The translations under genes and the position numbers were made by a program. Shown here piece after piece: positions 46,660-58,451 of a stretch of 64,000 nt of DNA. The number at the start of each line of letters is the position of its first letter. Position 1 is the first letter of the stretch. The notes beneath the pieces were generated by a model. That model saw only the letters and a list, made by a program, of their open reading frames with translations. It was not told the origin of the DNA and did no database searches. Origin of the DNA: Calvatia gigantea (Eukaryota > Basidiomycota > Agaricomycetes > Agaricales > Lycoperdaceae); NCBI GenBank assembly GCA_025093985.1, contig JACAAK010000010.1, positions 1,141,501 to 1,205,500 of the forward strand. The letters are read 5' to 3'.

Positions 46660-47998
46660 TGGAAGTATCATATTAAAGATGTCGTGCGCCTGAAGGCCGT
46701 AAGGAAATCATATGGATCATCATCCGGACCCGCGTAAGTCATAAGCGTCGACGAGGATGAGGATGTAGCATGGACAGGAACTGGAGGTGCAAGCCGATTA
46801 TTCTCCACTATCGTCCTGGTACTAAACGTCAATGAGGGTTTCTTCGATAGCAACAGTGTCAGCGTTGACGCGGATGGGGTCATCGCTATTGGAGTCCCTT
46901 CCTCACCGGTAGGAGTCGGAACATCAAGCGAGTTAACGCTAAGCGTGGAGATATCCCTGCCACCCAAGAACCCCTGTCGACCGCCCAAGATGCTCGGCTT
47001 GACTCCCGTTTTCCCCTTCGTTCAGCCTCTCCTCGCTACCCCCGCCGCTTGTTCTTCTCCTTCGGTTCCTCAACCCGACTCCACAACACCCATCTTTCTC
47101 GTTATACCCACCCTGCTCCGGGGTATATGTGTTCCGTAAATCATCAGGGCTCCAAAGACTGAAATCCTCTCCATTCCATGCATCTCCGCATTCATGCGTG
47201 TGTCCTCTCGGAACGTACGTCCACACCGTGTACGTGACATTATTATACCCATCACACGCGTTCAGACTCGCGTCTAAAGCCCCTTCCTGGCTCTTGTAGT
47301 CGCCCTTTGACGAGTAATACGAGTAATTCTTGTCCATATCAATCGGGGTCCCAATCTCCCCAATAATAGTCGGATACTCGTTCGGCGGACTTAGGTGTCG
47401 GATAGTAGGTGACGGTTCTGCCGACAACGCTTGGTCAGGAGACGAACCAAAAATCGGTCATGAATTCTACTTCGATTCCCGTGGTAGGGTGATATTTGAA
47501 ATAATCAGGACGGAGAATGAATCCAGACTCGACGTCCCAGACACCATGCAAAGCCCATATACAAGTGCCCAAAGGCCAATTGGAAACACCACGTTTCCAA
47601 CCCCAACGAGAGTGTGTTCCGTCTGGTTGTTCTTCTCCTTGGGGGTCTCCCGCGGCGTCTGGTTCAAGCCCAGATTTTACGGCCTTCAGGATCTACTGTG
47701 GCTTTTCCGGTTCGTTTGGACCAAAAGTACCGAAGTCCCAGCACTCGACAGTTTGGTCTTTACCCATCCCGTGTTGGAGGGATTGAGCGGGCGTAGGATA
47801 TATCCCCTTTTTGAGTGCGGTGCCCTGTTGAGTGGGGTTCTGGTTTAGATCGTCCCACTCGACGAAGTCTTCCGCAGACTCGTTTAGGGAATCCCAGCCA
47901 ATGATACGCGCGTCCCGTAGTCCGACACCTTCCCCCTTCATCCGCTCGTTTGATCCTATCTGCGAGCTCGCCAAAAGAATTTGATTGCAGATATTCAT
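46660..47998 (-). pseudogene. GH5 subfamily 12-like glycosidase (endoglycoceramidase / sterylglucosidase type), decayed
   Basis: Family-typical blocks occur in the right order from 47998: RIIGWDSLNESAEDFVEWDD (the acid/base NEP region, here NES), GIYPTPAQSLQHGMGKDQTV, SNWPLGTCIWALHGVWDVES, GFILRPDYF, then NEYPTIIGEIGTPIDMD with the nucleophile Glu in GEIG, ALDASLNACDGYNNVTYTVW, and GDAWNGEDFSLWSPDDL. The blocks are split by several frame changes of both signs and in-frame stops (for example around 47690 and 47650). The segment normally lying between DFW and NEYPT is missing, and no N-terminal barrel half is found upstream. I conclude a truncated, internally deleted pseudogene. Subfamily assignment is from memory of the motifs. 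Confidence 0.65.
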
Positions 47999-48078
47999 AT
48001 CATCAATGATACATTTCGGTGCGATTCGGGGCTGTCGGAAGCATGGCTTGGCGTCAAATCTGAGGGCGGCAGGCCTGG

Positions 48079-48207
48079 ACGGATAGGAGACGGCTATGGT
48101 AAGTTGGGGAGACGCAGGGTCTTGCTCTCGTCGGCTTCCTCACACGGATAGGAGACGGCAAGGCAAGTTAGGGAGACGCAGGGTCTTGTTTCCCGTCGGC
48201 TTCCTCT
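48079..48207. repeat. tandem duplication, unit about 64 bp
   Basis: Two adjacent copies begin GGATAGGAGACGGC and share GGGAGACGCAGGGTCTTG and GTCGGCTTCCTC; the first spans about 48079-48143 and the second about 48144-48207, with scattered differences. It lies just beyond the broken 5' end of the GH5 pseudogene. Confidence 0.85.
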
Positions 48208-48627
48208 CTTCGCCTTGAAGTCGATCCAACACCGAAACTGCTCCTTTACCTTCTCCACCGATCCTCGTTGGTGCTTTCGAAATCTTCGTGTCCTGTCCCG
48301 CACGATGAAGTTGAGGCATGACAGTCGGAGTGGATGTCCCACAAGGTATGTGCGGCTTCCCCATAGGTGGGTTCTGGCACCAACGAAATTGTGGTACATG
48401 CTAGGTAGAATCGCTAGCAGGAACCACTATTTCGCGATGTAACGACGCTGCGGGCTGATCCAGGCTCAGGATCAGAACGAGCCTCCGTAATAGTTGGGAG
48501 AGCATGTTTTGAGCGTCACCGAACGGAGGGACATGAAGGAACCTGAACATTCAACTTGCAAACATACAGTAAGTGCTCCGTTGTATTGGAGTGGGCAATG
48601 ATACATATGTTGGGGTATACTGGTGAC

Positions 48628-48760
48628 AGATACATCAAGTCGATGCAGGTCCGTAACCGAGCCGGTCCGTATAAACTTGTTCCAGGGCATGAAATGGTAA
48701 AATGTGATGGACAGGCAACGGATACATTAAGTCGATGCAGGTCTGTGACCAAGTCGGTAC
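48628..48760. repeat. direct repeat, spacing about 94 bp
   Basis: The motif TACAT(C/T)AAGTCGATGCAGGTC followed by (C/T)GT(A/G)ACC(G/A)AG(C/T)CGGT occurs at about 48631-48667 and again at about 48725-48761. It is a second local duplication in the same decayed area. No coding potential was recognised. Confidence 0.75.
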
Positions 48761-48918
48761 CGATAGATCCTCTCTAGGAGCACAACGGTCGGACGTGGGT
48801 TTGACAGGTTGGACTTGCTTCGGCAATCATCTGATCGCTTGCCACATGGGCGGCATGATTCCCCTTCTTTCGCACTTTCCTACTGAAGGTCAGGGTGAGG
48901 GCATGTGACGTGAGGATG

Positions 48919-49326
48919 TCAGGTGGTTTCTCTGGGAAGTTTGGAGGATATTTGTTGGATGAATATGTCGTGGGTTTGCGGGTCATAGTTCTTCACTTCC
49001 GGAAGGGTTCGTCCAAGACTTTTCCGTGCGTCATTGACTAAGGCACGAAGGACGATAGCATGGGCGGTGTTGAAAGCTTCTTGGGATCGCTGTGTTAAGC
49101 TCTTCAAGTCAGCGCGGAGCCTTTGCTGGGCGGAGCGCATCCGCTTTATCGTGGCCTCGAGGTATTCAATCCGAGCCTCGGCGTTCATGAGCTCGGCAGT
49201 TGATACAGAACTTCCTCCGATGTTGTTCTGTCCTGCGCTCGGCCTTTCCGGATCCGCACCACTCCTTGGGGCCCCAGCAGAGGGACCATTTAAGGGCGGC
49301 ATCTGACCCTCTTGGGGGTCAGCCAC
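48919..49326 (-). CDS. hypothetical coiled-coil protein (start unresolved)
   Basis: Open frame of 135 codons. After a polar low-complexity start it has a clear heptad helix (ELMNAEARIEYLEATIKRMR, SAQQRLRADLKSLTQRSQE) and ends KLPRETT. The frame continues upstream past the ATG with Pro/Ser/Thr-rich sequence to about 49500, and a separate basic exon starting MKPASPMAKRRKPK at about 49622 could belong, but I could not make it join in phase. Family unknown. Confidence 0.4.
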   Translation of the reverse strand: MADPQEGQMPPLNGPSAGAPRSGADPERPSAGQNNIGGSSVSTAELMNAEARIEYLEATIKRMRSAQQRLRADLKSLTQRSQEAFNTAHAIVLRALVNDARKSLGRTLPEVKNYDPQTHDIFIQQISSKLPRETT

Positions 49327-51713
49327 AGGTGTTGGGCAAGGTTCGGCAGACGTTAAGTGAATCGGGGAAGGTGTTACAGGCTGAAGGGATGGTCCGGATA
49401 ATTGTTGAGTTGCTTGTAGATTTGATATGTGATTTACGGAGGTGGAAGGTTTGGTAAGGGACGACAGGGGTATACTCGCTGGGCCAGCTGCTGGTGCGGG
49501 AGGGAGATGTCTGGCAGGTTATGTGGGCTGTTAAAATCAATGAGAAGCTCATTACTGATGTTTCGAGTGGGAGATACTAACCTTGGGTTTCCTTCTTTTT
49601 GCCATCGGTGAAGCAGGCTTCATTCGAGCGTGTTCGGAGGTGTGCTCGGAATCATGTGACTACTGATGGTCGTCGCATGTCGACGATGAGATATCTGGGA
49701 TTGGATAACCCTTCTTATTTGTATTATCCCGAACTGACCTAGTAGCAAGCGCTTGCCCTTCTTTCCTTACTCGCTGCTGACCTCCTCCCTTCCATCTTTC
49801 GCTCCTGGCTCGCTCCGCTGCAGGACAATCCCTGCTTTTGTATCACTCCTGGTACCCCTCGCGCATTAGGGTAGTCAATGTGTCGTTAAGCTGGTGCCCT
49901 CTGCTAGTGTCTGGTCCTGGTCCCCCACCTCTAGTCCTGTGCCCAACCAGCAAATACCCACCACAACCACCAGTCGGCAGATGCCATCCCACCAGGTCAC
50001 ACTAAGTGTCTTGCCCTGCACCGCAAATGCTGGTGTCAACTCTAGGTGCACCAGTTACAGGAAATGCATTATTGCCAGCAGAATGGGCGGTCGACCATAA
50101 GGTCAACTGTTAACCTCCCTGTTTCAATTGCATTCCTGTTGGAGCTCACGTTCGAAACGGCGTTCACCTTCCATCCTAGCTTTGGCTTTGGGGGCAGGCG
50201 ATCTCGAAGCGCTACATCAACGAAATCATACGGCATCCTATTGCATGATATGCCGAGATCGTTACATTCTTCCTCAGCTGCGAGGAACGACAGTGTGAGC
50301 TGCTATCTGTCTCCCGCTCTTACCTAACCACACCCTTACTAACCCCTGACGGTTTAAAAGGGGAATGGAAAACCCTCCTCCCGTTACATACGTCCCTTCC
50401 CCCAGCCGGTCCCTCTGTCTGCGCCAAAGTAAACTGCCCCGCATTCAACATCGACGCTGAAGACACTGAAATAACCTCTTCCGCATTCAGTACTCACGTT
50501 AAAGCCTTGTTTCGGAGCGTGTGAGGCCTGAGAGGTATCTTCTCCCCAAAGTCAGGGAAGCCAGGTTTGGAATAGCGGGAGCCGAGAGGGGGCTTGGATA
50601 CGCCGTTTTAGGGATGTTCACTTCATCAGAATCATATTACTGAAGAGGAAGCCGGGAGAACGTGTAGAGGTATGATGAATAAAGGTGATGCACGATATTG
50701 GCGGGATGATTGTAAAGGTGCGTTCCCCCGCCTCGCTCTTTCCAGTTTGTCTCATTGTGCATGTAGATTGACTGAGGCTCACAAAGTGGGTCCGAAAGCT
50801 CAGCGAGACTCTACAAAGCGTAGTTGATTTGTATGACGACCACGTGCACCTCTTCTCCCCTCTCCTTTCATTATACGAAACCGAGACGCTGAGGACATTA
50901 GGCACGAAGAACCCAACCCGCGACACACGAATCCCTCAATCCACGGCCCACTCCGACGCAATATACGAGCCCATAACCACCACCCACAAATTCACATTAC
51001 TGCCACAAAGAAGCCTTATCCAACCCCGGCAAAGCCGGAGCCGAACTCGCCTCCCGCTGCGAAACAGTCTTGAACACCACCCATGGCCGAAATGGACATC
51101 TATCACACTCAAAAAGTGGAACACCGCTCGGAAGACCACCTAGCTGTGCATCTGGAGTTTATTTGAGGGTACTTACCAGTAGTTGGTATAATATATGTAT
51201 ACAGGTCGCAACCACTCACCGCCCACGGCCCTGAGGCCGCCAGTAGATGGATATCAAGTCCGCAGAGGCTTTCGAGCTCTAGCGCCCGAACCGATGATAA
51301 TCACAGAAGAATGCCGTTGTTCTGATACTATATATCAGGGTGTCTGAGATATCGCAAGATGCCCCCGCAAACCTAGAACACTCCCATCACCATGAGCTCC
51401 AGCACAGCACAGAGGACCTCCGCGCCACCTTGTACGACCAGATGCTGCATGTGATTGGGGCTCCCTCTTTGGTGTCCTGTTAACTGGTTAACTGGCTAAC
51501 TGGTGTACTCCTCGCTCTGGGAATCTCCTCTAGCATCCTTTTATCTTCAGAGGGGTCGGTGGAGCGTTGTCAAAACGGAATAATTTCCTACGAGTCTATA
51601 TCATCGCATTCTTGTTGGTGGTTCTCACCTTGGAGAACGTCCCTCAATAGTATTCATCCCGGGAAATGGATATCATAATTCAAAATACCTGTGCGCAATA
51701 AACTGTGTCGTAA
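49327..51713. other. intergenic, possible coding relics
   Basis: No intact gene. On the plus strand about 50265-50525 reads as a protein-like stretch (CELLSVSRSYLTTPLLTPDG, GEWKTLLPLHTSLPPAG), with an in-frame stop just upstream, so it may be a relic of an agaric gene I cannot name. The rest shows nothing. Confidence 0.35.
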
Positions 51714-53541
51714 CTATGAGCCTGTCGCTCCTGGGGTACCATTCGCTACAGCCGTATCGATACGCCTCTGTTTCCTCCAAGCCATAAATTCCCTTAACGC
51801 GGCAAAGAGTAACGGAATGGTAGCACTTGCAAAGAGGGGGGTATAGACAGCATACTTATGCTCTGCAGGGAAATACAACAGCGCGAGCATGCCTGGGTTG
51901 AAGAATGCACGAGAGGCGAACCTCGTAGCTTCAGCAGAGTATTTGAATGTATCTCGGAGAGATGGTGAAGCGAACGTCTGTTAGGGGCATTTTGTTTACG
52001 ATCAGGTACCGACGTGAAGAATAAGGAGAAGAGCTACCTTCTCTAGGGCGTTCAATGCCCCTTGCACGTCACCTTTCACATCTTCCTTCACCGGCATGTT
52101 CTTGATTTGATTAATGAGTTTCACGATACTCGTCAATGTTTCATGTGTGCCTTTAACGTTTTCGAGAGCGCGACGTCGCATGAGCGCGTCGATTTGCCAG
52201 TCTGAAAGAGGAGATGTGTTTTGGCTTTGTTGGACGCCGTTTGGTAGTGATGGAACACCAAGGAGACTAAGAAGCTGTTTGGAGAATTCATGGAAGATGT
52301 GATCGTTGACTTGGGATGGGAGGTCGGTGTTCGTGCCTGAGTCGTCAATTGGTGGGTTGAAGATAGTGATACCGCCCCATTGTGAGAGGAGGAAAGATTT
52401 GGAGCCTGAGATTTGGCCTGAAAGCAAGTCAAAAAGGTCTCACGAGGCAGTAGCTTGTATAAATACCATCAGGAGTGAGAATGTGTAGTGGGCGACGGGC
52501 CGCTGAGGGAATGAAAAGGACGAAATGAAGCACGGGATCATTAGATGCACTCGAGGCTATTTGGTAATCAATGAAAAATCTGTATGGTAGCGGGACTTTT
52601 TCGACGTACAAAGTGACCATTCAGCAGAGTTGATGAAAACAGTGAGGTCTTCTGGAGTGAGACCGTATGACGTGTTATCGATTATTTGGGGTTGAAAAGC
52701 TAAGCGTCCATGGTACTGGACCTGACTTTCTACGATAAAGTTGTGTAGGTGTTCCAGTCTATCGAGAATGGGTTGGATCCTTCCTGCATGCATTCTGAGA
52801 TCACGCCTCCTATTTTTTGTTAGAAATGTGCGACTCACGAGCAAGCCCAGCTTGGATGTTCCAGTTTGTCGCGGAACTTCCAGCAGATGCATCCTCGTTT
52901 AGGAGCGTGAAGCTAAGACGGTATCGTGGCGAGTACTGTACAACACGGTTGTTCTGGTTCGCCTTGTAAAAAGGGTTGACAAGATCTGCGAGTATCCCAG
53001 ATAGCTCGGGTAGCCCTATGACTGAGTTTTAGAACTTTTGGGGGTCGATTCGGTTGGGCGCTCACTTTGCTTATTATGAAGAGGCAAGTATATTTCATTC
53101 TGCCTAACAAAGGGACTGGGACCGTATTTTACACGGTAGAGAGGTGTTTCAGCTAGGCTGCAATCAGTATCCTGCCATGCTCTGACACCTCAAAAACTCT
53201 GAACACTAACGACAACCGCTACCACCATGTACGACGACCTTTAGGTCCCCCCAATGTTCCGGGTTGACCAGAAGCTTCCCATGAAAACTATTTTGCAGGT
53301 CCAATACGACACTGGTGTCTTCAACACATATGTCCACAGGAAGTTTGAGGCGATGCTGGGCGTGAGAGTAGATTTGGGATGTTGGCAACGAAAGACGCTG
53401 GATACTGGTTGTATACCACCACAAAGGTACGGCCAAAATAATGACGATCCAGTACGACGCTATGATACTTCGTTTGACTGCATCTGACTGGTGAAAGAGT
53501 GCCGAGGGGTCCTTGAGAGAGGCAGGCAAAGGAGAGGACAT
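51714..53541 (-). CDS. GPI17: GPI transamidase subunit PIG-S / Gpi17
   Basis: ER membrane subunit of the complex that attaches GPI anchors to proteins. From 53541: a cytosolic start (MSSPLPASLKDPSALFHQSD), the first TM helix (SIIASYWIVIILAVPLWWYT), STSIQRLSLPT-type flank, luminal region with LPELSGILADLVNPFYKANQ, LHNFIVESQVQYHGRLAFQP, LTPEDLTVFINSAEWSLS, QWGGITIFNPP, and a second TM near the C-terminus (YAVYTPLFASATIPLLFAAL) before a short basic tail ending GTPGATGS. At least seven exons with 50-60 nt introns join in frame; the 55-nt intron at about 52785-52839 is needed to reach RRIQPILDRLEHLHNF. It is divergent from the SNT1 gene with 282 bp between the start codons. Confidence 0.92.
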
Positions 53542-53823
53542 GTGCTTACGTCAGCGATCTTAGTCCTCTCTTGACGTGGATCGGAGACAACAGGAACAAA
53601 CAGGGCTTTGTTTGGCGTCCTGTGGGCGGGTTTTCCTCATTTCTACCAAGTCCCCCATCCCCACTTATACGTCTCTCTCCTTCCCTCTTTATGCCCCCAT
53701 CACCCCTCCCAGTCTGAAATTCTTATACAGCTTCTGTAAATTGTTTTCCATTTCGTTTTCGTTTTCCTCTACTCGTCTTCTCCACTTTGGATTTCGAATC
53801 AGTTCTCAGTTAATCCTTCTCTA
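53542..53823. promoter_or_regulatory. bidirectional promoter region (PIG-S / SNT1)
   Basis: 282 bp between two divergent ATGs. The right half is a long CT-rich tract, a common core-promoter feature in fungi. Inferred from layout. Confidence 0.5.
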
Positions 53824-56800
53824 ATGTCTGCCGGTGGCTTCGATGCAAATCATTCTTCACCAATGTATCAACGATATGAGCCCAGAAGATCCTCAGGGAC
53901 CTTCACGGCTCCTAATTATAATGTTGGTATTTACTATGCATATTTCTATCCATCACTCATCCGTATTCGTGTGGTTACCACAATTTATAGAGGCCGTTCA
54001 ACCATCCTCCACGACGCAGGACACCATCCCCGACCGCCTCGAGGCGGTTTCCTTATGATAATTATACTCCGACTAGGGTAGACCCGCCCTACCGGAGTGA
54101 ACATCCAAACACATACAGGCCGAATATCTATAGGCCTGATTATTCGGCTACCAGTTCAACCTCTTGGGAACGTTCACCGAGCCCCGATACTTATTCTTAC
54201 CCTGTGCGGCCCCAAGAAACGGAGGCCCGGGATCGTACAAATTCTTGGCACCCACCTGCGAAGAATCAAACTGGTTGGCAAGACCGGAAGCCTTTACCAA
54301 CGTCCCCTATGCGGGAACGACCACGGAGGGATGACACGATGGCTACTCGAATATTTGAACCTTCAGACGCATGGAAACGCGATCATAATGATAGACCAGC
54401 ACGTTTCGATGGGTGTGTTACTTCTCACAGGAAAGAATACTTCTTCTCTTACAGATAATTCCAGGACCCCCACTGGTGATCGTTACCTACCATACCGTAG
54501 AGATAATTCCGATATCTCACCCGATAGACCGAGGCATAATCGCGGGTTTCCTTCAATACCTGGGGGTGATCGCTATCGTCCTCCGCAAGAGCCATTTCAT
54601 TCACAACACAATCCGCGTCCCGAATACGATTCATACCGGCCTCCCTACGAGGATTCGTGGTCACCACAAGCGCCTCGCGAATCCATATCTGCCCCCGTTC
54701 ATCGGAGAGCTCCTTCCGGACCGCATCACATGAGGGGTCACTTCGACTTCCGCGGCGGCGGAAGGCAACCTCAGTCTACTTCAGTGTCTCCGAAAATGTT
54801 TCATCGATTTCCTGAAAAGCGCAATAGGGGTTTTTCGTTCAATCAAGATCGCACCATTTACTCGGATGATCAACCGAATTATGAAGGCCAATATTCGCGT
54901 GGGGAACACCCAGGCCATGATGATAATGATGATGATGATGATGATGGTTCGCGGTCTAAAAGTATTCCCTCGAGGCCATCTTCACGTTCCTCCATTGCAT
55001 CCACGGCACATTCTGAGAGACACGATGCGTCTTCTTCCTCTACGGTTCCTATTGTACTGGAACAACCAAAACCGAAAGAAGAAACCCCACCACTTACTGA
55101 AACATCCCCGGAGCACCTGAAGTCGCTCACTCATAGAACATCTTCCTGTCCCCGTGATATTCATTCCCCCGATAGTTCCAGGCACTTGACGTCTACAGAG
55201 GGTAGTATTAAAGACACATGTCCAGCACCGCTCCAACCCGAGACGAAGGACGACGATATTACGGAAGAAGCTGAAGTTCAGGAGATTTTATCACAGAGTA
55301 AGCTTATTGATCGGCTCGTTTAGTTCTATTTCGTAATATTTTACAACAGATCAGTCTGAGATGAACCTTTCTCGTGACCGAAACGATCAGCATGCAGGTA
55401 AACTTTATTCCCTTGTTCCCTTAAAGTTGTCCGCCTCATAATGTTTGCCAAGTTCATCCGCAGTCCCCTTCGTTAATTTCTAGTCCTCATTTCACGGAGC
55501 CTACTTCTCTTTCTATTGTGAAGCCCGAATCCCCCCTTATAAAGAGTTTGAATGGCACGAACGAGACTTCATTTGGTGAGGTTGGAATTCGGGATGCCGA
55601 GATGCGAACACCGACCGTCTCCTTGGTCTCCTCATCTACCCCTAAGCCCCTCTTACCGACCACCTTATTACCTCACCCGCTCTCTAACGATCAGGGACCC
55701 GAAGGGGATCATGAAATCTCTGCTCCCGCTACTGGCGACAGTCAGCCCGTTGCAATCGAACCCAGTCACGAGACCGGACAGGCACTCATAGAATTAGCAC
55801 CTCCGAAGGACAATCTTGTCTTACCAGCCATTGCACCTCGCTTGACTGATACCATTGCCAGCACCCCAACCTCTGTCTCGAGCCTTGAACCCATCCGAAA
55901 AACTGGTAGCAAGAGTACCCCCGTTACACCTTTATCTGAACCTCCGCCACTTACGCCCCCTGCCGAGATCTGCTACTTCGCACGAGCGAAACCCTCGATG
56001 ACGGAAGCGCTTCGGATAGTCGTCATGACTAGACTTCTTTGTGACCGCCAAAAGCCGGAAGAACGCATCAGCCCAATCCTGAAGGCGAACTTGGCGTTGG
56101 CACCCCAACCAGAGGCTGACATAAACGAGAAACCCGACGCGGACAGGGTGATTCAGGGCGTTATGACTGGTCCTCGTTTCGAATGTCGGATGCGGGCGTT
56201 CAAGGCCCTTAGACCTTCTTTGGATGAATACTTCTCACAGCGACAAGGGTTCACCAATAACAAGATCCAGAGGTTGCGGCAGGATTATACTGAGTTGGAG
56301 GAGAAGTGGCTTGCGCATTGTCATACGCTAAATGAGCAAGCTAAGCCGAGTATCCTCGAGGGTGAGACCGTGCCTATTGGTCGGACAACGCGCAGGTCCG
56401 CCAACTTGGGTGACGCCGTGCGTTCGGATTTGGAAATGGAGCAGATTCTTGCGAGTTTGGAGAGTAATGATGCTACAGATCCGAACCACCTCTCACAACG
56501 CAATCTGGCGGCGATTCCTGATATGGTATCCGTTACGAAGAGCAAAGTTGATTATCTTTTTGATGATACCACCCATCGCGTGGAGAATCCGGCAGAGTAT
56601 TATGCGCCACACACGGGCATCCATGATTGGACGGAAGAGGAGAAGAAGATCTTTCTTGACAAATACGCCGCGTATCCGAAACAATTTGGTGTTATCGCGG
56701 AATTCCTTCCCAACAAGACCTCCTCTCAATGCGTGGATTATTACTATCTGCATAAGAAGGGTCTTATTGATTTCCGGACCGTCGTATCGAGGTTGGGCCC

Positions 56801-57458
56801 GAAGAGGAGGAGACGAGGGGCCGGGAAACGGAAAGGAAACGCGTTGCTCACGGACATTCAGAAGCACGATGAAGAGGTGCATAGGGGCTCGGGATCTCCT
56901 TCGGTTGCACCTTCACATGCGGCCAAATCTGGTCGTGCAAGGAAGCCGAAAGACAAGGATAGGGATAAAGAAAGCTCGGAGACCAATGGAGAGAAGAGAG
57001 GACCCGGACGACCACCGAATAAACGCAACGCAGCACAGATGCAAGAGAAAACTCCCACCGAAACACCGACCCCGGAACCTGAGAACAAGGGTCGTCGGAA
57101 ACGTGCTGCAGGCTCTAGTATTGCTTTATCTTCGACCGCACCTCCTAGTCGAACAATGTCTCTGAACCTAGAAGAACTTGAGGAAGATAATCCCGTATGT
57201 AACTTTCTGTCATTACTTCCCCTGATAGCTGAGCATTGGAACCAGGAACCTGATCAGCGCCCAGCAAAACGCGCGAAGCGGGCGCGGAAAGTCAAGTCTG
57301 CTGCCATTGTCGAAGATGAGCCCGCGACTCCTGAATTAGATATTCCACCATTACCCGAGCTGTCGATTCCGGCCCCGACAGCGGGAAGGCTTTCGATACA
57401 GACCCTCGAACAAGACAAGAATCGGTGGTCGTCACAATCCATCATTACCCCATCATGA
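53824..57458 (+). CDS. SNT1: N-CoR/SMRT-like SANT-domain corepressor, Snt1 homologue (Set3C)
   Basis: Scaffold of the Set3/N-CoR histone deacetylase complex. Exons 53824-53922, 53991-54414, 54455-55297, 55350-55397, 55453-57194 and 57258-57458 give about 1118 residues. The N-terminal half is disordered, rich in Arg, Pro, Ser, Tyr (RPPYEDSWSPQAPRES), with an Asp run from a GAT repeat (54919-54945). The conserved part has the deacetylase-activating-like region (YFSQRQGFTNNKIQRLRQDY then ELEEKWLAHCHTLNEQAK) and a SANT domain (HDWTEEEKKIFLDKYAAYPK, FLPNKTSSQCVDYYYLHKK), followed by basic AT-hook-like RGPGRPPNKR. The 40-nt intron (54415-54454) is short, and the 63-nt one (57195-57257) has no stop and could be retained. 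The C-terminal end is uncertain. Confidence 0.86.
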
Positions 57459-58451
57459 CATTCACCATTTGCCTCCGTCCCCTCCCCTACGCTCCCCAGG
57501 CGATCCCGAATTCTGGCTTTAAGTGCAGCTTTAACCGTTCCTCCCAATACTATGGATATCCAACTAACGATGCATGTTTCAAGTACACAGCATCTAGGTT
57601 TGTTGTTGCTCCACCCCACCCAGGAACACGCACTAAATCGTTCGGGCAATGACAGGAGCGCTGCCTCCAGTCCTCTCGCCCCCCTCTATTGCTGATGTCG
57701 GGTTAAAGTTCTGTCGACTCGACCCCTTTTTACTACCCCAGCCGCCATTTTACGTTGCTCTTGCGGACTTCACCACCCAGTCCCGCATTGAATGCGCCGC
57801 TTCTCGATCCGTTGACTTCGAGCGAAATGAGAATTCAGCACACCTTACACCCATGTCAGATATGTATAGCCCACAACCTTGATTTGGTCCCCCGGGGTAC
57901 TGCCTGGAAACCTGTCGACACTCTCCCGGATGAACCTGCGTTGGACGTCGTCCACGGACAAACCAGTGAAAATCGGATACCTGCTGAATCTTTTCAAGCG
58001 CGTGCGCCCACCGATCCCTGAGGATACTTTGGATGAGAATTAAAATAGCCCGTATTCGTGTGTAATAAACAAGCCACAGCTCCCAACCCCAGAACCGTGG
58101 CCTTGATAAGATATGGATCTGCCGTATGGCCCTGGTATCTATGTTGACACTGATATGGCATTTCATCCTTATGATTGACCTCCCTTTATATTTTTCCTGA
58201 ATATCATAGAGTCACAACTGTAACCTCGACAGCGAATGGGATGAGAGGCAAATACAGCGTAATGGGATACACTTTTATTCCAACCTAAACTCGCATTGTG
58301 GTCAGGCAAGTCCAATATGGACACGATAAACCATCATGACGCTTGAAGAAAAGTTAGGCCAACAAGATGCAAAGAGGATACAAGCTGCACCGTGGGAAGT
58401 TGCCCATCATCACTTCTGACTGGGTCGTTCATACGGGTGGGCATTGTTGGC
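57459..58451. other. intergenic, possibly including the real SNT1 3' end
   Basis: A frame overlapping the SNT1 stop continues for about 25 codons (HHDIHHLPPSPPLRSPGDPE) and may be the true C-terminus if a base or an intron is missed. Beyond that I see no gene. Confidence 0.35.

Noticed and set aside
47330..47848. 172-codon plus-strand ORF
   Set aside because: It is the antisense shadow of GH5-like sequence on the minus strand, whose motifs are recognisable.
52785..52839. Very short (29-nt) intron and frame break in PIG-S
   Set aside because: Using the later acceptor (GCATGCAG) gives a normal 55-nt intron and an in-frame RRIQPILDRL, so no anomaly remains.
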